Origin: Clostridia bacterium
GTDB taxonomy: Bacteria; Bacillota; Clostridia; Oscillospirales; Butyricicoccaceae
DNA: 64,000 nucleotides
NCBI GenBank assembly: GCA_029099685.1
Contig: JAQXOO010000020.1
Coordinates: forward strand, 18,617-82,616
Direction: 5' to 3'
Shown piece by piece: positions 1 through 7,922 of the stretch; the stretch's first letter is position 1; the number at the start of each line of letters is the position of its first letter. The translations under genes and the position numbers were made by a program. Under the pieces are notes generated by a model. It was not told the origin of the DNA, did not search any database, and saw only the letters and a list, made by a program, of their open reading frames with translations.

Positions 1-48
1 CCCGCCGCCGGTGAGGCCGCTGAAGAAGCCGCTCCCGCCGCTGAATAA
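1..48 (+). CDS. rplJ: 50S ribosomal protein L10, C-terminal end (partial)
   Basis: The first 15 codons read as an Ala/Glu/Pro-rich tail (PAAGEAAEEAAPAAE) ending in TAA, directly upstream of rplL. L10 always precedes L7/L12 in bacteria, and low-complexity acidic tails on L10 are common in this clade. The 5' part lies outside the window, so the identity comes mainly from position. Confidence 0.75.
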   Translation, partial: PAAGEAAEEAAPAAE

Positions 49-70
49 TTAAAATTTGGAGGTAACTACA

Positions 71-451
71 ATGGCTACTGAGAAAGTTATGAATCTTGTT
101 GAAGAAGTGAAGGGCCTGACCGTTCTGGAGCTGAGCGAGCTGGTCAAGGCTCTGGAAGAGGAGTTCGGCGTTTCCGCTGCCGCTCCCGTCGCCATGATGG
201 CTGGTCCCGCTGCCGGCGCTGCTCCCGCTGAGGAGGAGAAGACCGAGTTCACTCCCGTTCTGGCCGAGGTCGGCGGCAACAAGATCGCCGTCATCAAGGT
301 CGTCCGCGAGCTCACCGGCCTGGGCCTGAAGGAAGCCAAGGAGCTGGTCGACGGCGCTCCCAAGGCGATCAAGGAGAACGTCTCCAAGGACGAAGCCGAG
401 TCCATCAAGGCCAAGCTGGAAGAGGCTGGCGCCAAGGTCGAGATCAAGTAA
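71..451 (+). CDS. rplL: 50S ribosomal protein L7/L12
   Basis: 126 residues, the usual size. It forms the multimeric stalk of the large subunit, which recruits translational GTPases. The N-terminal dimerisation helices (about residues 1-35) are followed by an Ala/Pro/Gly hinge (about 40-60) and the C-terminal globular domain with the conserved [20 protein letters not shown] helix-loop segment. ATG at 71 is chosen over an in-frame TTG at 56 because GGAGGT at 58-63 sits at ideal distance from the ATG. The gene follows rplJ by 22 bases, and a hairpin just after it ends the rplJL unit. Confidence 0.98.
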   Translation: MATEKVMNLVEEVKGLTVLELSELVKALEEEFGVSAAAPVAMMAGPAAGAAPAEEEKTEFTPVLAEVGGNKIAVIKVVRELTGLGLKEAKELVDGAPKAIKENVSKDEAESIKAKLEEAGAKVEIK

Positions 452-470
452 ATTTTTCTCAACTGAACAG

Positions 471-505
471 AAAATGCCGGAACCGCAGGGGTCCGGCATT
501 TTCTA
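471..505 (+). terminator. Intrinsic terminator of rplJL
   Basis: AAAATGCCGGA pairs with TCCGGCATTTT around a short loop, followed by TTCT. It lies 20 bases after the rplL stop. The A-tract in front of the stem could also let it work on the other strand. Confidence 0.85.
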
Positions 506-1079
506 TGTGCGGCGCCGGCGCGCCAGATTTCCAGACGAAAGCGCCCCGCCCAATTGTATCATTGCAGGTCAGCCAGCGCGGCTTGTCCGTAAGAATCCAC
601 AGTCTCAACCCCACATTCTCTTTTCGTCCCGCCGAAAAGAGAACGTGCCGTTGACGGTACAAGAGAAAAGGGCGGCCGGGGGAGCTATCCCGTTATGGCG
701 CACTCCCCCGGACCCCCTGCTGAGCGCACCGCGAACGGATGCTTTTTCACTCCACAAGTCGTTTCCGCGGTACCCGCCGGCGGGGCCGGTTTGCCTGGTC
801 TTTTGGGCAGACAGGGGTCCGGGGGCTTCCTGCCCTTACGGGGAGGGCCCCCGGCGCGCTTTGGTGACTTTCCCGCGGTGGAAAGTCACGCGGGGGTGAG
901 GGGGCGCAGTGCCCCAAAGCTGCCCACAGGCACGCTTCAATATAAGCCGCCGCAGGCGGCTCTTAGCCGGGATGGCGCAGCGCCCCGCAACTGTATCATA
1001 TTGCCCAGAGCCGCCTGATTTCTTTGCGCCTCCCTTGCATTTTCCTGCGGGCTGTGGTAAACTAAATGCGCTAAAATTT
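506..1079. repeat. Non-coding GC-rich block with several hairpins
   Basis: No plausible gene is seen in these 574 bases. There are perfect stems at 616-643 (TTCTCTTTTCG/CGAAAAGAGAA) and 864-889 (GTGACTTTCC/GGAAAGTCAC). Two partly similar blocks, each containing GCGCCCCGC and then TGTATCAT, lie at 541-565 and 980-1004. The layout resembles composite intergenic repeats seen in Oscillospiraceae genomes; that parallel is from memory and untested. Confidence 0.5.
1035..1063 (+). promoter_or_regulatory. Sigma-A promoter of tRNA-Leu
   Basis: TTGCAT at 1035-1040, a 17-base spacer, and TAAACT at 1058-1063, ending 17 bases before the tRNA. Confidence 0.7.
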
Positions 1080-1166
1080 GTCGGTGTGGCGAAATTGGCA
1101 GACGCAGCAGACTTAAAATCTGCCGATGGAAACATCGTACCGGTTCGATCCCGGTCACCGGCACCA
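1080..1166 (+). tRNA. tRNA-Leu (anticodon UAA)
   Basis: 87 bases with encoded CCA. The acceptor GTCGGTG pairs with CACCGGC (one G-U). The anticodon stem GCAGA/TCTGC encloses loop CTTAAAA, with anticodon TAA at 1114-1116. A long variable arm (class II) and the T arm GGTTCGATCCC are present. Confidence 0.97.
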
Positions 1167-1168
1167 AA

Positions 1169-1200
1169 AACCCGCAGGCCAGTGGCGCTGCGGGTTTTTT
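1169..1200 (+). terminator. Terminator after tRNA-Leu
   Basis: Stem AACCCGCAG/CTGCGGGTT with a 10-base loop, followed by a T-run, immediately after the tRNA. Confidence 0.9.
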
Positions 1201-1325
1201 GCGGCGGTTGGGGAAGGAACCGGAGGCGAGACCGCCCGAAAGGCCGGTCCTCGGACGAAGAGGCCGGTCCCCGGACCCTCGCCGGAGCAAGCCTTTGCGC
1301 CGCCTGCGCCGCCGCGGGGTATGAC

Positions 1326-1359
1326 AAAAAAAGACCGGGATGCGCTGAAAGCATCCCGG
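1326..1359 (-). terminator. Terminator of the minus-strand GNAT pair
   Basis: Stem CCGGGATGC/GCATCCCGG at 1335-1359. The adjacent A-run at 1326-1332 reads as a T-run on the minus strand. It lies about 110 bases beyond the GNAT stop. Confidence 0.8.
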
Positions 1360-1469
1360 CCTTTGACGTTGCGGGCGCCGCCAATGCGGCAGAATCTCCG
1401 CTCCGGATGGCCGGCCGGTGCCTTGCCGGGGATGCGCCCACCGCTTCCCCGCAGGCGGCCCGGACCGGT

Positions 1470-2240
1470 TTAGCCGTTCAGCGCGTCCACAAACGCCGCG
1501 GGCTTGACGGTCAGCTCCGCCCACGCCGGCGCAAAGCCGCTTTTTATGGCGTTTCTGGCGGAGGGGATATTGGACCACGCGCAGCAATAGAAGGGCACCT
1601 TTCCCCGGCTCAGGATCTCCGCGGCGAGCCGGCTGGTGAGGGCGGACGCGACGCCCCTTTTGCGGTAGGGGGGCAAAACATCAATACCGATCTGCCACAT
1701 ACTGCCGCAGTCGGCGGAACAGCCGGCCAGGCCGATGAGCCGGCCGCCGTCATAGGCGCCCACGCCCAGCACATCCAGCGCCTTTCGCTCCTGGCACAGG
1801 GCGTTGCTCCACTCCGGCAGATACAGCCCGCAAAAGTCCTTCTGCTCCAAAACGCGCAGGGAATAACCGCAGGGCAGCGGCCGGAGCCTGTTCACGTCGG
1901 GCAGGAAGTATTCCGCCATAAAGCACACCTTTTGCCCCATGCCGCTCAGCCGGCTGTCCAGCCAGTGTATATTGGGCGTTTCAAAACAGTGAAAAAACGC
2001 AAACTTTTCCAAATACGCTTCCACAGGCGCCCGGTAAGCGTCCCGGACGGAGGCCACGATATTATTTCCGTAGGACACAAGACTGCACGCGATGGGCTCC
2101 TGATAGTATTTTCTGGCGGCGGGGCCGATCCCTTCCCGCACGATCACGTTTTCCGTCTTTAAAAAGTCCTCCGGACGGCAGTTCAGATCCAGCGCCGACT
2201 GCTCCATGGCGGTCTTCAGAATTTCCTGGTTGGTATACAT
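1470..2240 (-). CDS. GNAT-family N-acetyltransferase
   Basis: 256 residues. The acyl-CoA-binding motif A of GNAT enzymes is visible near residues 190-215 (IGIDVLPPYRKRGVASALTS), followed by a YCCAWSNIPSARNAIKSGF block typical of motif B. The N-terminal ~110 residues are not a canonical GNAT fold and may be an extra domain. The substrate is unknown. An in-frame reading can be extended upstream to 2726, but that part overlaps the next GNAT gene in another frame; the ATG at 2240 follows GGGAGA at suitable distance. Its start lies 23 bases past the stop of the upstream GNAT gene, so both are probably one transcript. Confidence 0.8.
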   Translation of the reverse strand: MYTNQEILKTAMEQSALDLNCRPEDFLKTENVIVREGIGPAARKYYQEPIACSLVSYGNNIVASVRDAYRAPVEAYLEKFAFFHCFETPNIHWLDSRLSGMGQKVCFMAEYFLPDVNRLRPLPCGYSLRVLEQKDFCGLYLPEWSNALCQERKALDVLGVGAYDGGRLIGLAGCSADCGSMWQIGIDVLPPYRKRGVASALTSRLAAEILSRGKVPFYCCAWSNIPSARNAIKSGFAPAWAELTVKPAAFVDALNG

Positions 2241-2263
2241 CAGGTCGTCTCCCGTGTGCCGGC

Positions 2264-2704
2264 TCAGGTGTCCAGCCGCGTCATTTGGTGGATGGACTTG
2301 TCCCGGATGAGGATATCCTCCCGCAGGGCGAAGCCCTGCTTTTCCCAAAAGGCGTTGCCCGCCCGGTTGCGGGCGAACACCACCAGCGTCACTTTGTGGA
2401 TGCCCTCCTGCTCCAGGGCGGCCATGGCCCGGGCCACCAGCGCGGAGCCGATGCCCTGCCGCTGCCGCCGGACATCCACCGCCGCGTGGTGCAGATGGCC
2501 CCGCCTGCCGTCGTGGCCCGCCAGGATGGTGCCCACGATCTGCCCGTCCTCCTCCGCCACGAAGCAGGTGCCGGGGTTCCGCCGCAGAAAGCGGTCCGTC
2601 CCCTCCGGACCGTCGTCCAGATCCTTGAGGCCCATACCCGGCGTGCGCAGCCACAGCGCATAGGCGGCGGGATAATCCGCCATGGTCATCAGCCGAATGT
2701 TCAT
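2264..2704 (-). CDS. GNAT-family N-acetyltransferase
   Basis: 146 residues, a minimal single-domain GNAT. The acetyl-CoA pyrophosphate-binding loop QRQGIGSALVARAM lies at about residues 80-93, preceded by the beta-4 strand HLHHAAVDVR and followed by the NRAGNAFWEKQGF motif. The substrate cannot be deduced. GGGGGAAAC lies just before the ATG. It begins about 20 bases downstream of the cyclophilin terminator and is transcribed toward the second GNAT. Confidence 0.85.
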   Translation of the reverse strand: MNIRLMTMADYPAAYALWLRTPGMGLKDLDDGPEGTDRFLRRNPGTCFVAEEDGQIVGTILAGHDGRRGHLHHAAVDVRRQRQGIGSALVARAMAALEQEGIHKVTLVVFARNRAGNAFWEKQGFALREDILIRDKSIHQMTRLDT

Positions 2705-2724
2705 GATGTTTCCCCCATTTCAGC

Positions 2725-2750
2725 AAAAAGCGGGCAAACTGCCCGCTTTT
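2725..2750 (-). terminator. Terminator of the cyclophilin gene
   Basis: Stem AGCGGGCA/TGCCCGCT with short loop and flanking A and T runs, 5 bases past the cyclophilin stop. It separates that gene from the GNAT pair. Confidence 0.85.
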
Positions 2751-2754
2751 CTTC

Positions 2755-3225
2755 TTATTTTTCGATGGTGACGGTCTTCATAACGGGGGTGCGGCCGTGC
2801 AGGCCGGCCACGATCTGATCCACCACGTCCAGACCGGCGGTGAGCCGGCCGAAGGCGGCGTATTGGCCGTCCAGATAAGGGGCGTCGTCCACCATGATGA
2901 AAAACTGGCTTCCCGCAGAGTCCGGGTCAGAGGTGCGTGCCCAGGACAGCACGCCCCGCTCATGTTTCAGGTCGTTTTTGAAGCCGTTGGCGGCAAACTC
3001 GCCGGGGATGGTCCAGCCGGGGCCGCCGGTGCCGGTGCCGGTGGGGTCGCCGCCCTGGATGACAAAGCCCGGGACGATGCGGTGGAACACCACGCCGTCA
3101 TAGAACTTGCTCTCCGCCAGCTTGACGAAATTGGCCACCGACTGGGGGGCCACGTCGGGATACAGTTCGAATTCCATTACAGAGCCGGTGTCCAGCTCGA
3201 TCTTGCCTTTGATGGGGTCAGCCAT
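2755..3225 (-). CDS. Cyclophilin-type peptidyl-prolyl cis-trans isomerase
   Basis: 156 residues, the size of a single cyclophilin domain with no signal peptide, so probably cytosolic. Family landmarks are the catalytic-arginine segment FHRIVPGFVIQGGDPTGTGTG, the GVLSWAR segment, the SAGSQFFI core and the FGRLTAGLDVVD tail. It would catalyse proline isomerisation during protein folding. It has its own promoter (3266-3294) and terminator and is a monocistronic unit. RBS GGAGGAAT precedes the ATG. Confidence 0.95.
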   Translation of the reverse strand: MADPIKGKIELDTGSVMEFELYPDVAPQSVANFVKLAESKFYDGVVFHRIVPGFVIQGGDPTGTGTGGPGWTIPGEFAANGFKNDLKHERGVLSWARTSDPDSAGSQFFIMVDDAPYLDGQYAAFGRLTAGLDVVDQIVAGLHGRTPVMKTVTIEK

Positions 3226-3265
3226 GCTTGATTCCTCCTATACGGGTACAGATTTGATACCTCTT

Positions 3266-3294
3266 ACTTTATCCGAAAGGAGCGGTTCTGTCAA
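3266..3294 (-). promoter_or_regulatory. Sigma-A promoter of the cyclophilin gene
   Basis: On the minus strand TTGACA (3294-3289), 17-base spacer, TAAAGT (3271-3266), about 40 bases before the start codon. Confidence 0.75.
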
Positions 3295-3314
3295 TCGGGA
3301 ATCGGGAATGGATG

Positions 3315-3343
3315 TTGCGTCCGCCGGCAAAACCCGCTATAAT
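3315..3343 (+). promoter_or_regulatory. Sigma-A promoter of the D-aminoacylase gene
   Basis: TTGCGT at 3315-3320, 17-base spacer, perfect TATAAT at 3338-3343. It is close to, and divergent from, the cyclophilin promoter. Confidence 0.75.
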
Positions 3344-3389
3344 GGGGGCAGCGGAAAACTGCTTTGAAAGCTGACAGGAGGCATTTTAT

Positions 3390-4976
3390 ATGGAAGACAT
3401 CATCATTCGCGGCGGCACGGTCATCGACGGAACGGGAAAGCCCGGCTACAGGGCCGATGTGGCCGTTCGGGACGGCCGGATCACCGCCATCGGCGATCTG
3501 GGAGACGCGGCGGCGGCCAAGGTGCTGGACGCGGCGGGCCTGGCGGTGGCGCCCGGCTTCATCGACGCCCACGCCCATTCCGACACATCCTTCCTGCGGG
3601 ACAGCAGCGGAGCCTCCAAGCTGTATCAGGGCGTCACCACCGAGGTGTCGGGCCAGTGCGGCTCCAGCCCGTTCCCCGCCCTGCCGGAACGGATGAAGAA
3701 CACCTCCGCCGACCTGGCGGAGAGCAAGGACGACTGGTACTGCGGGTCTTTTGACCAGTTTGTCACCCGGTTTGAAAACTCCGGCTGCAAAATGGCCGTC
3801 AACCAGGCCATGCTGGTGGGCCACGGCAGCCTGCGGGCGGGCACCATCGGGTACGAGGACCGGCAGGTCACCCCCGGGGAGCTGGAGCAGATGAAGACTT
3901 TGCTGCGCCGGGACCTGGAGGCGGGCGCCTGGGGCATGTCCCTGGGGCTGGAATATTCCCCGGGCTTTTTCGCCGGAGCGGAGGAGCTGCGGGAGCTGGG
4001 CAAGGTGGTCCGGGAGTTTGACGGCCTGGTGCCCTGCCATATGCGCAACGAGGGCCTGAAGATCCACGAGGCCATCGACGAGCTGCTGAGTGTGGGCCGC
4101 GCCTCCGGCGTCCACGTCCATGTGTCCCATCTCAAGCTGGACAACTTCCGGGTACACGGCCGGGCCGGAGATGTCTGGCAGCACCTGGAGGATGCCCGGC
4201 GGGAGGGCATCAACGTCACCGCCGATATGTATCCCTTTACCGCGTCCTGCACCAATCTGACCATCCGCTGCCCCAAGTGGAGCCAGGAGGGCGGCGGCAA
4301 GGCGGTGGTGGGCTTTTTGCAGGGGCCCCGGCGGCAGGAGGTCATCGAGGGCATCCGCACCCATTACTTTAACGCGGAGCGGGCGGAGACCTGCCTGTTC
4401 AATTCCGACGGCGGCGGCCTGTGGCCCGAGATCGTGGGCAAGACCCTGCGGTATGTGGCGGAGGAATACCTCCACACCACCGACTATGCCGAAGCGGCGG
4501 CGGAGGTGCTCATCCGCACCCAGGGCCGGGCGGGCTGCATCTTCTTTGTCATGAGCGAGGAGGATATGCTGTACTTCCTGAAGCAGGATGTGGGCATCGG
4601 CTCTGACGGCTACGCCTATTCCGGTGACCCGGCCAAGGTGCCGGGACAGCCCCATCCCCGGTCCTACGGCGCCATCGCGGAGTTCTTCCGCCTGGCCCGG
4701 GAAAAGCAGCTGTGCTCTGTGGAGGAGGCGGTGCGCCGGGTGACCTCCAAGGCCGCGGACATGATCGGCATGACCGACCGGGGCGTACTGCAGGTGGGCA
4801 AGGCGGCGGACATCACCGTGTTTGACCCCGCCGTCATCGCGCCCCGGGCCACCTATCTGGATTCCATCCGGCTGGCCCAGGGGGTGCGTCATGTGCTGGT
4901 CAACGGCGGCGTCGCCATGGAAAACGGCGTTCAGACCGACTACCGCGGCGGGCGGTTTTTGAGAAAAGGCCGCTGA
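3390..4976 (+). CDS. N-acyl-D-amino-acid deacylase (D-aminoacylase, amidohydrolase superfamily)
   Basis: 528 residues, full length for the family. It would hydrolyse N-acyl-D-amino acids to the D-amino acid and a carboxylate using active-site zinc. The N-terminal beta-sandwich (IIRGGTVIDGTGKPG) leads to the HxH metal motif in APGFIDAHAHSD. SGQCGSSPFP carries the cysteine that binds metal in characterised D-aminoacylases. Further landmarks are GHGSLR, HVSHLK and the late GSDGYAYSG aspartate motif. A D-hydantoinase-like role is less likely given the Cys motif. RBS AGGAGG lies 7 bases from ATG. A D-glutamate cyclase fusion (37.2 kb) and a racemase-like gene (56.5 kb) elsewhere in the window also suggest D-amino-acid metabolism. 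Confidence 0.9.
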   Translation: MEDIIIRGGTVIDGTGKPGYRADVAVRDGRITAIGDLGDAAAAKVLDAAGLAVAPGFIDAHAHSDTSFLRDSSGASKLYQGVTTEVSGQCGSSPFPALPERMKNTSADLAESKDDWYCGSFDQFVTRFENSGCKMAVNQAMLVGHGSLRAGTIGYEDRQVTPGELEQMKTLLRRDLEAGAWGMSLGLEYSPGFFAGAEELRELGKVVREFDGLVPCHMRNEGLKIHEAIDELLSVGRASGVHVHVSHLKLDNFRVHGRAGDVWQHLEDARREGINVTADMYPFTASCTNLTIRCPKWSQEGGGKAVVGFLQGPRRQEVIEGIRTHYFNAERAETCLFNSDGGGLWPEIVGKTLRYVAEEYLHTTDYAEAAAEVLIRTQGRAGCIFFVMSEEDMLYFLKQDVGIGSDGYAYSGDPAKVPGQPHPRSYGAIAEFFRLAREKQLCSVEEAVRRVTSKAADMIGMTDRGVLQVGKAADITVFDPAVIAPRATYLDSIRLAQGVRHVLVNGGVAMENGVQTDYRGGRFLRKGR

Positions 4977-5028
4977 AAACCCGCCGGACAGAAATATTTC
5001 CCCCAATTATTACAAGGAGTATTCAAAT

Positions 5029-6294
5029 ATGAACAAGGAACTGCTGGAATGCGGCCGGGATGACCGGGGCCGCTATGTGCTCACCATCCGGGTGCCCGCC
5101 GCTGATTTTTCCGACGCGCTGGAGGAGGCCTACCGCCTCTGCAAGGCGGAGCTGGAGGTGCCGGGCGTCCCCAAGGGCGAGGCCACCCGGGAGCAGGCGG
5201 AAGCCGCCCTGGGCCGGGACGTGTTTTATCCCCAGGCCGCCCGGCAGTGCTGCGCCCGGGCTCTGGAGGAGGCCGTCGCTCAGCGGGGACTGCAGGTGGC
5301 GGGCTATCCCGACATTCAGGACTGCTCCACCGACGCGGAAGGGCTGCTGTTCACCGCCCTGTGCGACCCCTATCCCACCGCACGGCTGGGCGATTACAAA
5401 AAGCTGCGGGTCCATCTGCCCGAGCCCACCGTGGAGGCGGGCGAGCTGGAGCAGGTGCTGGAGCAGTATGCCCGCCGGGCGGCACGGCACATTCCTCTGG
5501 ACCGCCCCGCCCGGGAGGGCGACACCGTCCGCATTGACCTGGAGGGCACCCTGGAGACGGGCGGCCCGGTGCCCGGCGGCAAGGCCGAGGACTATGCCCT
5601 GAAGCTGGGCAGCCACACCTTCCTGCCCGGTCTGGAGGAGGGCATGGCGGGGATGTCCGCCGGCGAGCGCCGGGACATTCCCCTGACCTTCCCGAAGGAT
5701 TATGCCCCGGAGCTGGCGGGCAGGGGGGCCGTTTTCCATGTCACGGTCCGGGAGGTGTGCCGGGTGGAGGTGCCGCCGGTGGATGAGGCCTTTGCCCGGG
5801 AATTTTTCCAGACCGATCTGGCCACCCTGCGGGCCGAGGTGCGGCAGAGCCTTTTGGAGGACAAGCTGGAGCAGCACCGCAGCCAGCTGGAGGAGGCCGC
5901 CCTCACCCAGGCCGCCGGACAGATGGACTGCATCCTGCCCGAGAGCATGATCCAAAAGGAAATGGACGACATGACCGCCGAGTTCTGCCAGCGGCTGGAG
6001 AGCCAGGGCAGCACCCTGGAGCAGTACCTGCAGTCCATGAAGATGACCGGGGAGGAGTTTGAACAGACTGCCCGGAAGAGCGCCGTCCACCGGCTGCGGC
6101 AGGAGGTGCTGCTGAAGGAGGTGGCCCGGGCCGAGGGACTGGAAGTGGACGACAAGGCCCTGCGCCGCGCCGCCGACGGCCTGGCCCGGCAATACGGCGC
6201 CACCACCGAGGTGGTGCTTCAGGCCCTGACCCCCGCCATGCTGGAGCGGGAGGCCCTGCGCCGCATGGTGCTGGATGTGCTGCTGCGCCCCTGA
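5029..6294 (+). CDS. Divergent trigger factor paralogue
   Basis: 421 residues with three recognisable trigger-factor regions: N-terminal ribosome-binding-like domain (about 1-115), FKBP-type PPIase domain (about 140-230, with GDTVRIDLEG and FLPGLEEGMAGM) and the long helical C-terminal chaperone arms (about 240-421). The ribosome-docking signature normally reading GFRxGKxP is altered here to GVPKGEAT, losing the Phe-Arg pair. No clpP or clpX follows, unlike many tig loci. I read it as a second, specialised trigger-factor-like protein rather than the housekeeping Tig. It starts 52 bases after the deacylase and may be cotranscribed with it. Confidence 0.8.
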   Translation: MNKELLECGRDDRGRYVLTIRVPAADFSDALEEAYRLCKAELEVPGVPKGEATREQAEAALGRDVFYPQAARQCCARALEEAVAQRGLQVAGYPDIQDCSTDAEGLLFTALCDPYPTARLGDYKKLRVHLPEPTVEAGELEQVLEQYARRAARHIPLDRPAREGDTVRIDLEGTLETGGPVPGGKAEDYALKLGSHTFLPGLEEGMAGMSAGERRDIPLTFPKDYAPELAGRGAVFHVTVREVCRVEVPPVDEAFAREFFQTDLATLRAEVRQSLLEDKLEQHRSQLEEAALTQAAGQMDCILPESMIQKEMDDMTAEFCQRLESQGSTLEQYLQSMKMTGEEFEQTARKSAVHRLRQEVLLKEVARAEGLEVDDKALRRAADGLARQYGATTEVVLQALTPAMLEREALRRMVLDVLLRP

Positions 6295-6587
6295 CCCTTT
6301 GAAACAGAACAAAGCCCCCACCCGCTGAAAAGGGCGATATCCATAAGACAGTAAACAGCTACAGTAGTGCGAACTGCTGTAGCTGCTCTTGTGTCTAATC
6401 CTGTTATTTGATAGTATGGAACCGAATAGACCGACAAATTGGAATTTAATGCTGCTTTTTGATGGCTTAAAGCCCCAAGATGGCAATAGGACATAATTGT
6501 CTGGTTGAAAAACGTCATTTTCTCACTTTCTGACGTGGCTTTTCACTGATAATTGATAAAAAATAGCACATGAAAGGAGGCGTCCTA

Positions 6588-7268
6588 ATGGTTGATAAAA
6601 TCAAAATAGGAAATTTCTTAAGACAGCTGAGAACTGAAAAAGGAATGACACAGGAAGATCTTGCAGAAAAGTTTGGAGTATCTTCACGAAGTGTTTCTCG
6701 TTGGGAAAACGGAAATACTATGCCAGAATTAGGAATCCTTGTTGAACTGGCTGATTTTTATGACGTTGACATCAAAGAGATTATTGATGGTGAAAGAGAA
6801 AGTGAGATTATGGAAAAAGAAACAAAAGAAACGTTATTAAGAGTAGCAGAATACTCTAAAGAAGAAAAACGTCTATTTTTTATAAGGGCCGTGGTTTGTA
6901 TGCTTATAGCAATAGCAATCATTTTTGCTGTTAGTATTGCAGCATATAAATCCTCTGAATCATATCGAAGAGAGCAGGCTGCCGTTACTACAGTAATGGA
7001 GGGCATAACGGTTCAGGTAACAGAAGTACTTGATAGTGGAACTTGTAATGCAGTTGTTGGCGGAGGAAACGATATTTTTTCATCTGGCGACATAGTAACC
7101 ATTCATTACGATGCTATTCGTAAAATTGGTTCCGAATATGCTGATTCTCTGAGAATCGGTGATATGATTGTTGTAACATATCAAAAGTATTGCGTTGAAA
7201 AATCCGATAGTGGATATAGTATAACGGTTGAATATGTTGATTTGATTGAAGCAGTTGAGACAAAATAA
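6588..7268 (+). CDS. Membrane-anchored XRE-family transcriptional regulator
   Basis: 226 residues. An N-terminal Cro/CI helix-turn-helix (about 7-65; TQEDLAEKFGVSSRSVSRWE) is followed by a linker, one transmembrane helix (about 97-120) and a roughly 105-residue outer domain of beta-rich character that I do not recognise. This suggests direct transfer of an external signal to DNA. ATG 6588 is preferred over ATG 6570 because AAAGGAGG at 6573-6580 lies 7 bases upstream. The gene and its flanks (about 6300-7330) are distinctly AT-rich with AAA/GAA/TTT codons, unlike both neighbours, which suggests horizontal acquisition. Targets are unknown. Confidence 0.85.
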   Translation: MVDKIKIGNFLRQLRTEKGMTQEDLAEKFGVSSRSVSRWENGNTMPELGILVELADFYDVDIKEIIDGERESEIMEKETKETLLRVAEYSKEEKRLFFIRAVVCMLIAIAIIFAVSIAAYKSSESYRREQAAVTTVMEGITVQVTEVLDSGTCNAVVGGGNDIFSSGDIVTIHYDAIRKIGSEYADSLRIGDMIVVTYQKYCVEKSDSGYSITVEYVDLIEAVETK

Positions 7269-7922
7269 AAATATTGAGTATTAAATTTTAGTTTATCGAA
7301 CAGAAACAAGTGCGCACTTCTATACGGGGTAATCCCCATATGTGTGCTCTATAAGGCAAAAGGCATGACCGCTTTCGTCACGCCTTTTGCATATTTAACT
7401 GTCTTACAAACACCCCGATAAAGCCGGGCGGGGGCCGCTTCATTCGCCCCCGGACGAAAACACCGTGACCGGGAAGGCCGCGTCACGGCGTTGCCCCAAG
7501 GCGGCTGCCCCTGTACGGCTGAAGAAGCGGCTCCCGGCGGGCTTGCCGCCGGCGCCATCGGGGACATAAACCGGAAACTGAAAGGGGAACAAGGATGGTA
7601 TACCATTGGCTTGGCTGGATATCGTTTGCATCGTGCGTTCTGCGGGTCATGTGGTGATATCCATTTCATAAAACCGATTTATGGTGTTGGGCTGCGGGAC
7701 CGGACACAATGACCGAACAGGGAGAACAGACCGCCGGCACAGGGATCCAGGCGCAAAAACGGGCGTCCTTTTTACAACCGCGTTCAAAAGCAGAGAGAAA
7801 AAAGCATCCGTACCGAAACGGTACGGATGCAAACTGTTTTACGGTCACCCGGCGTTCGCCGGATGACCGTTTTTTGGCAGGGAAAGGGAATCAAAAGGCG
7901 GGTTGGGAAACCGGGCAGCCGC
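7269..7922. other. Intergenic region with hairpins, no gene seen
   Basis: 654 bases without a convincing gene. A stem at 7356-7391 (GCAAAAGGC/GCCTTTTGC) may end the XRE gene. The AT-rich character stops near 7330. Two strong hairpins at 7804-7830 and 7840-7875 precede the end of the minus-strand dehydrogenase. A 20-codon reading from 7587 has no family resemblance. Confidence 0.5.
7840..7877. terminator. Hairpin ending in a T-run, near the dehydrogenase stop
   Basis: ACGGTCACCCGGCG/CGCCGGATGACCGT (one mismatch) followed by TTTTTT. A second perfect stem GCATCCGTACC/GGTACGGATGC with loop GAAAC lies at 7804-7830. Together they form a double-hairpin barrier. The T-run favours the plus strand, although the nearest gene end is the minus-strand dehydrogenase. 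Confidence 0.55.

Noticed and set aside
909..2162. 417-codon plus-strand ORF across tRNA-Leu
   Set aside because: It reads through the tRNA and its terminator and is antisense to a GNAT gene; no RBS or recognisable domain.
7587..7649. 20-codon ORF with a GGGGAAC-type upstream sequence
   Set aside because: Too short and without similarity or a proper RBS; considered chance.
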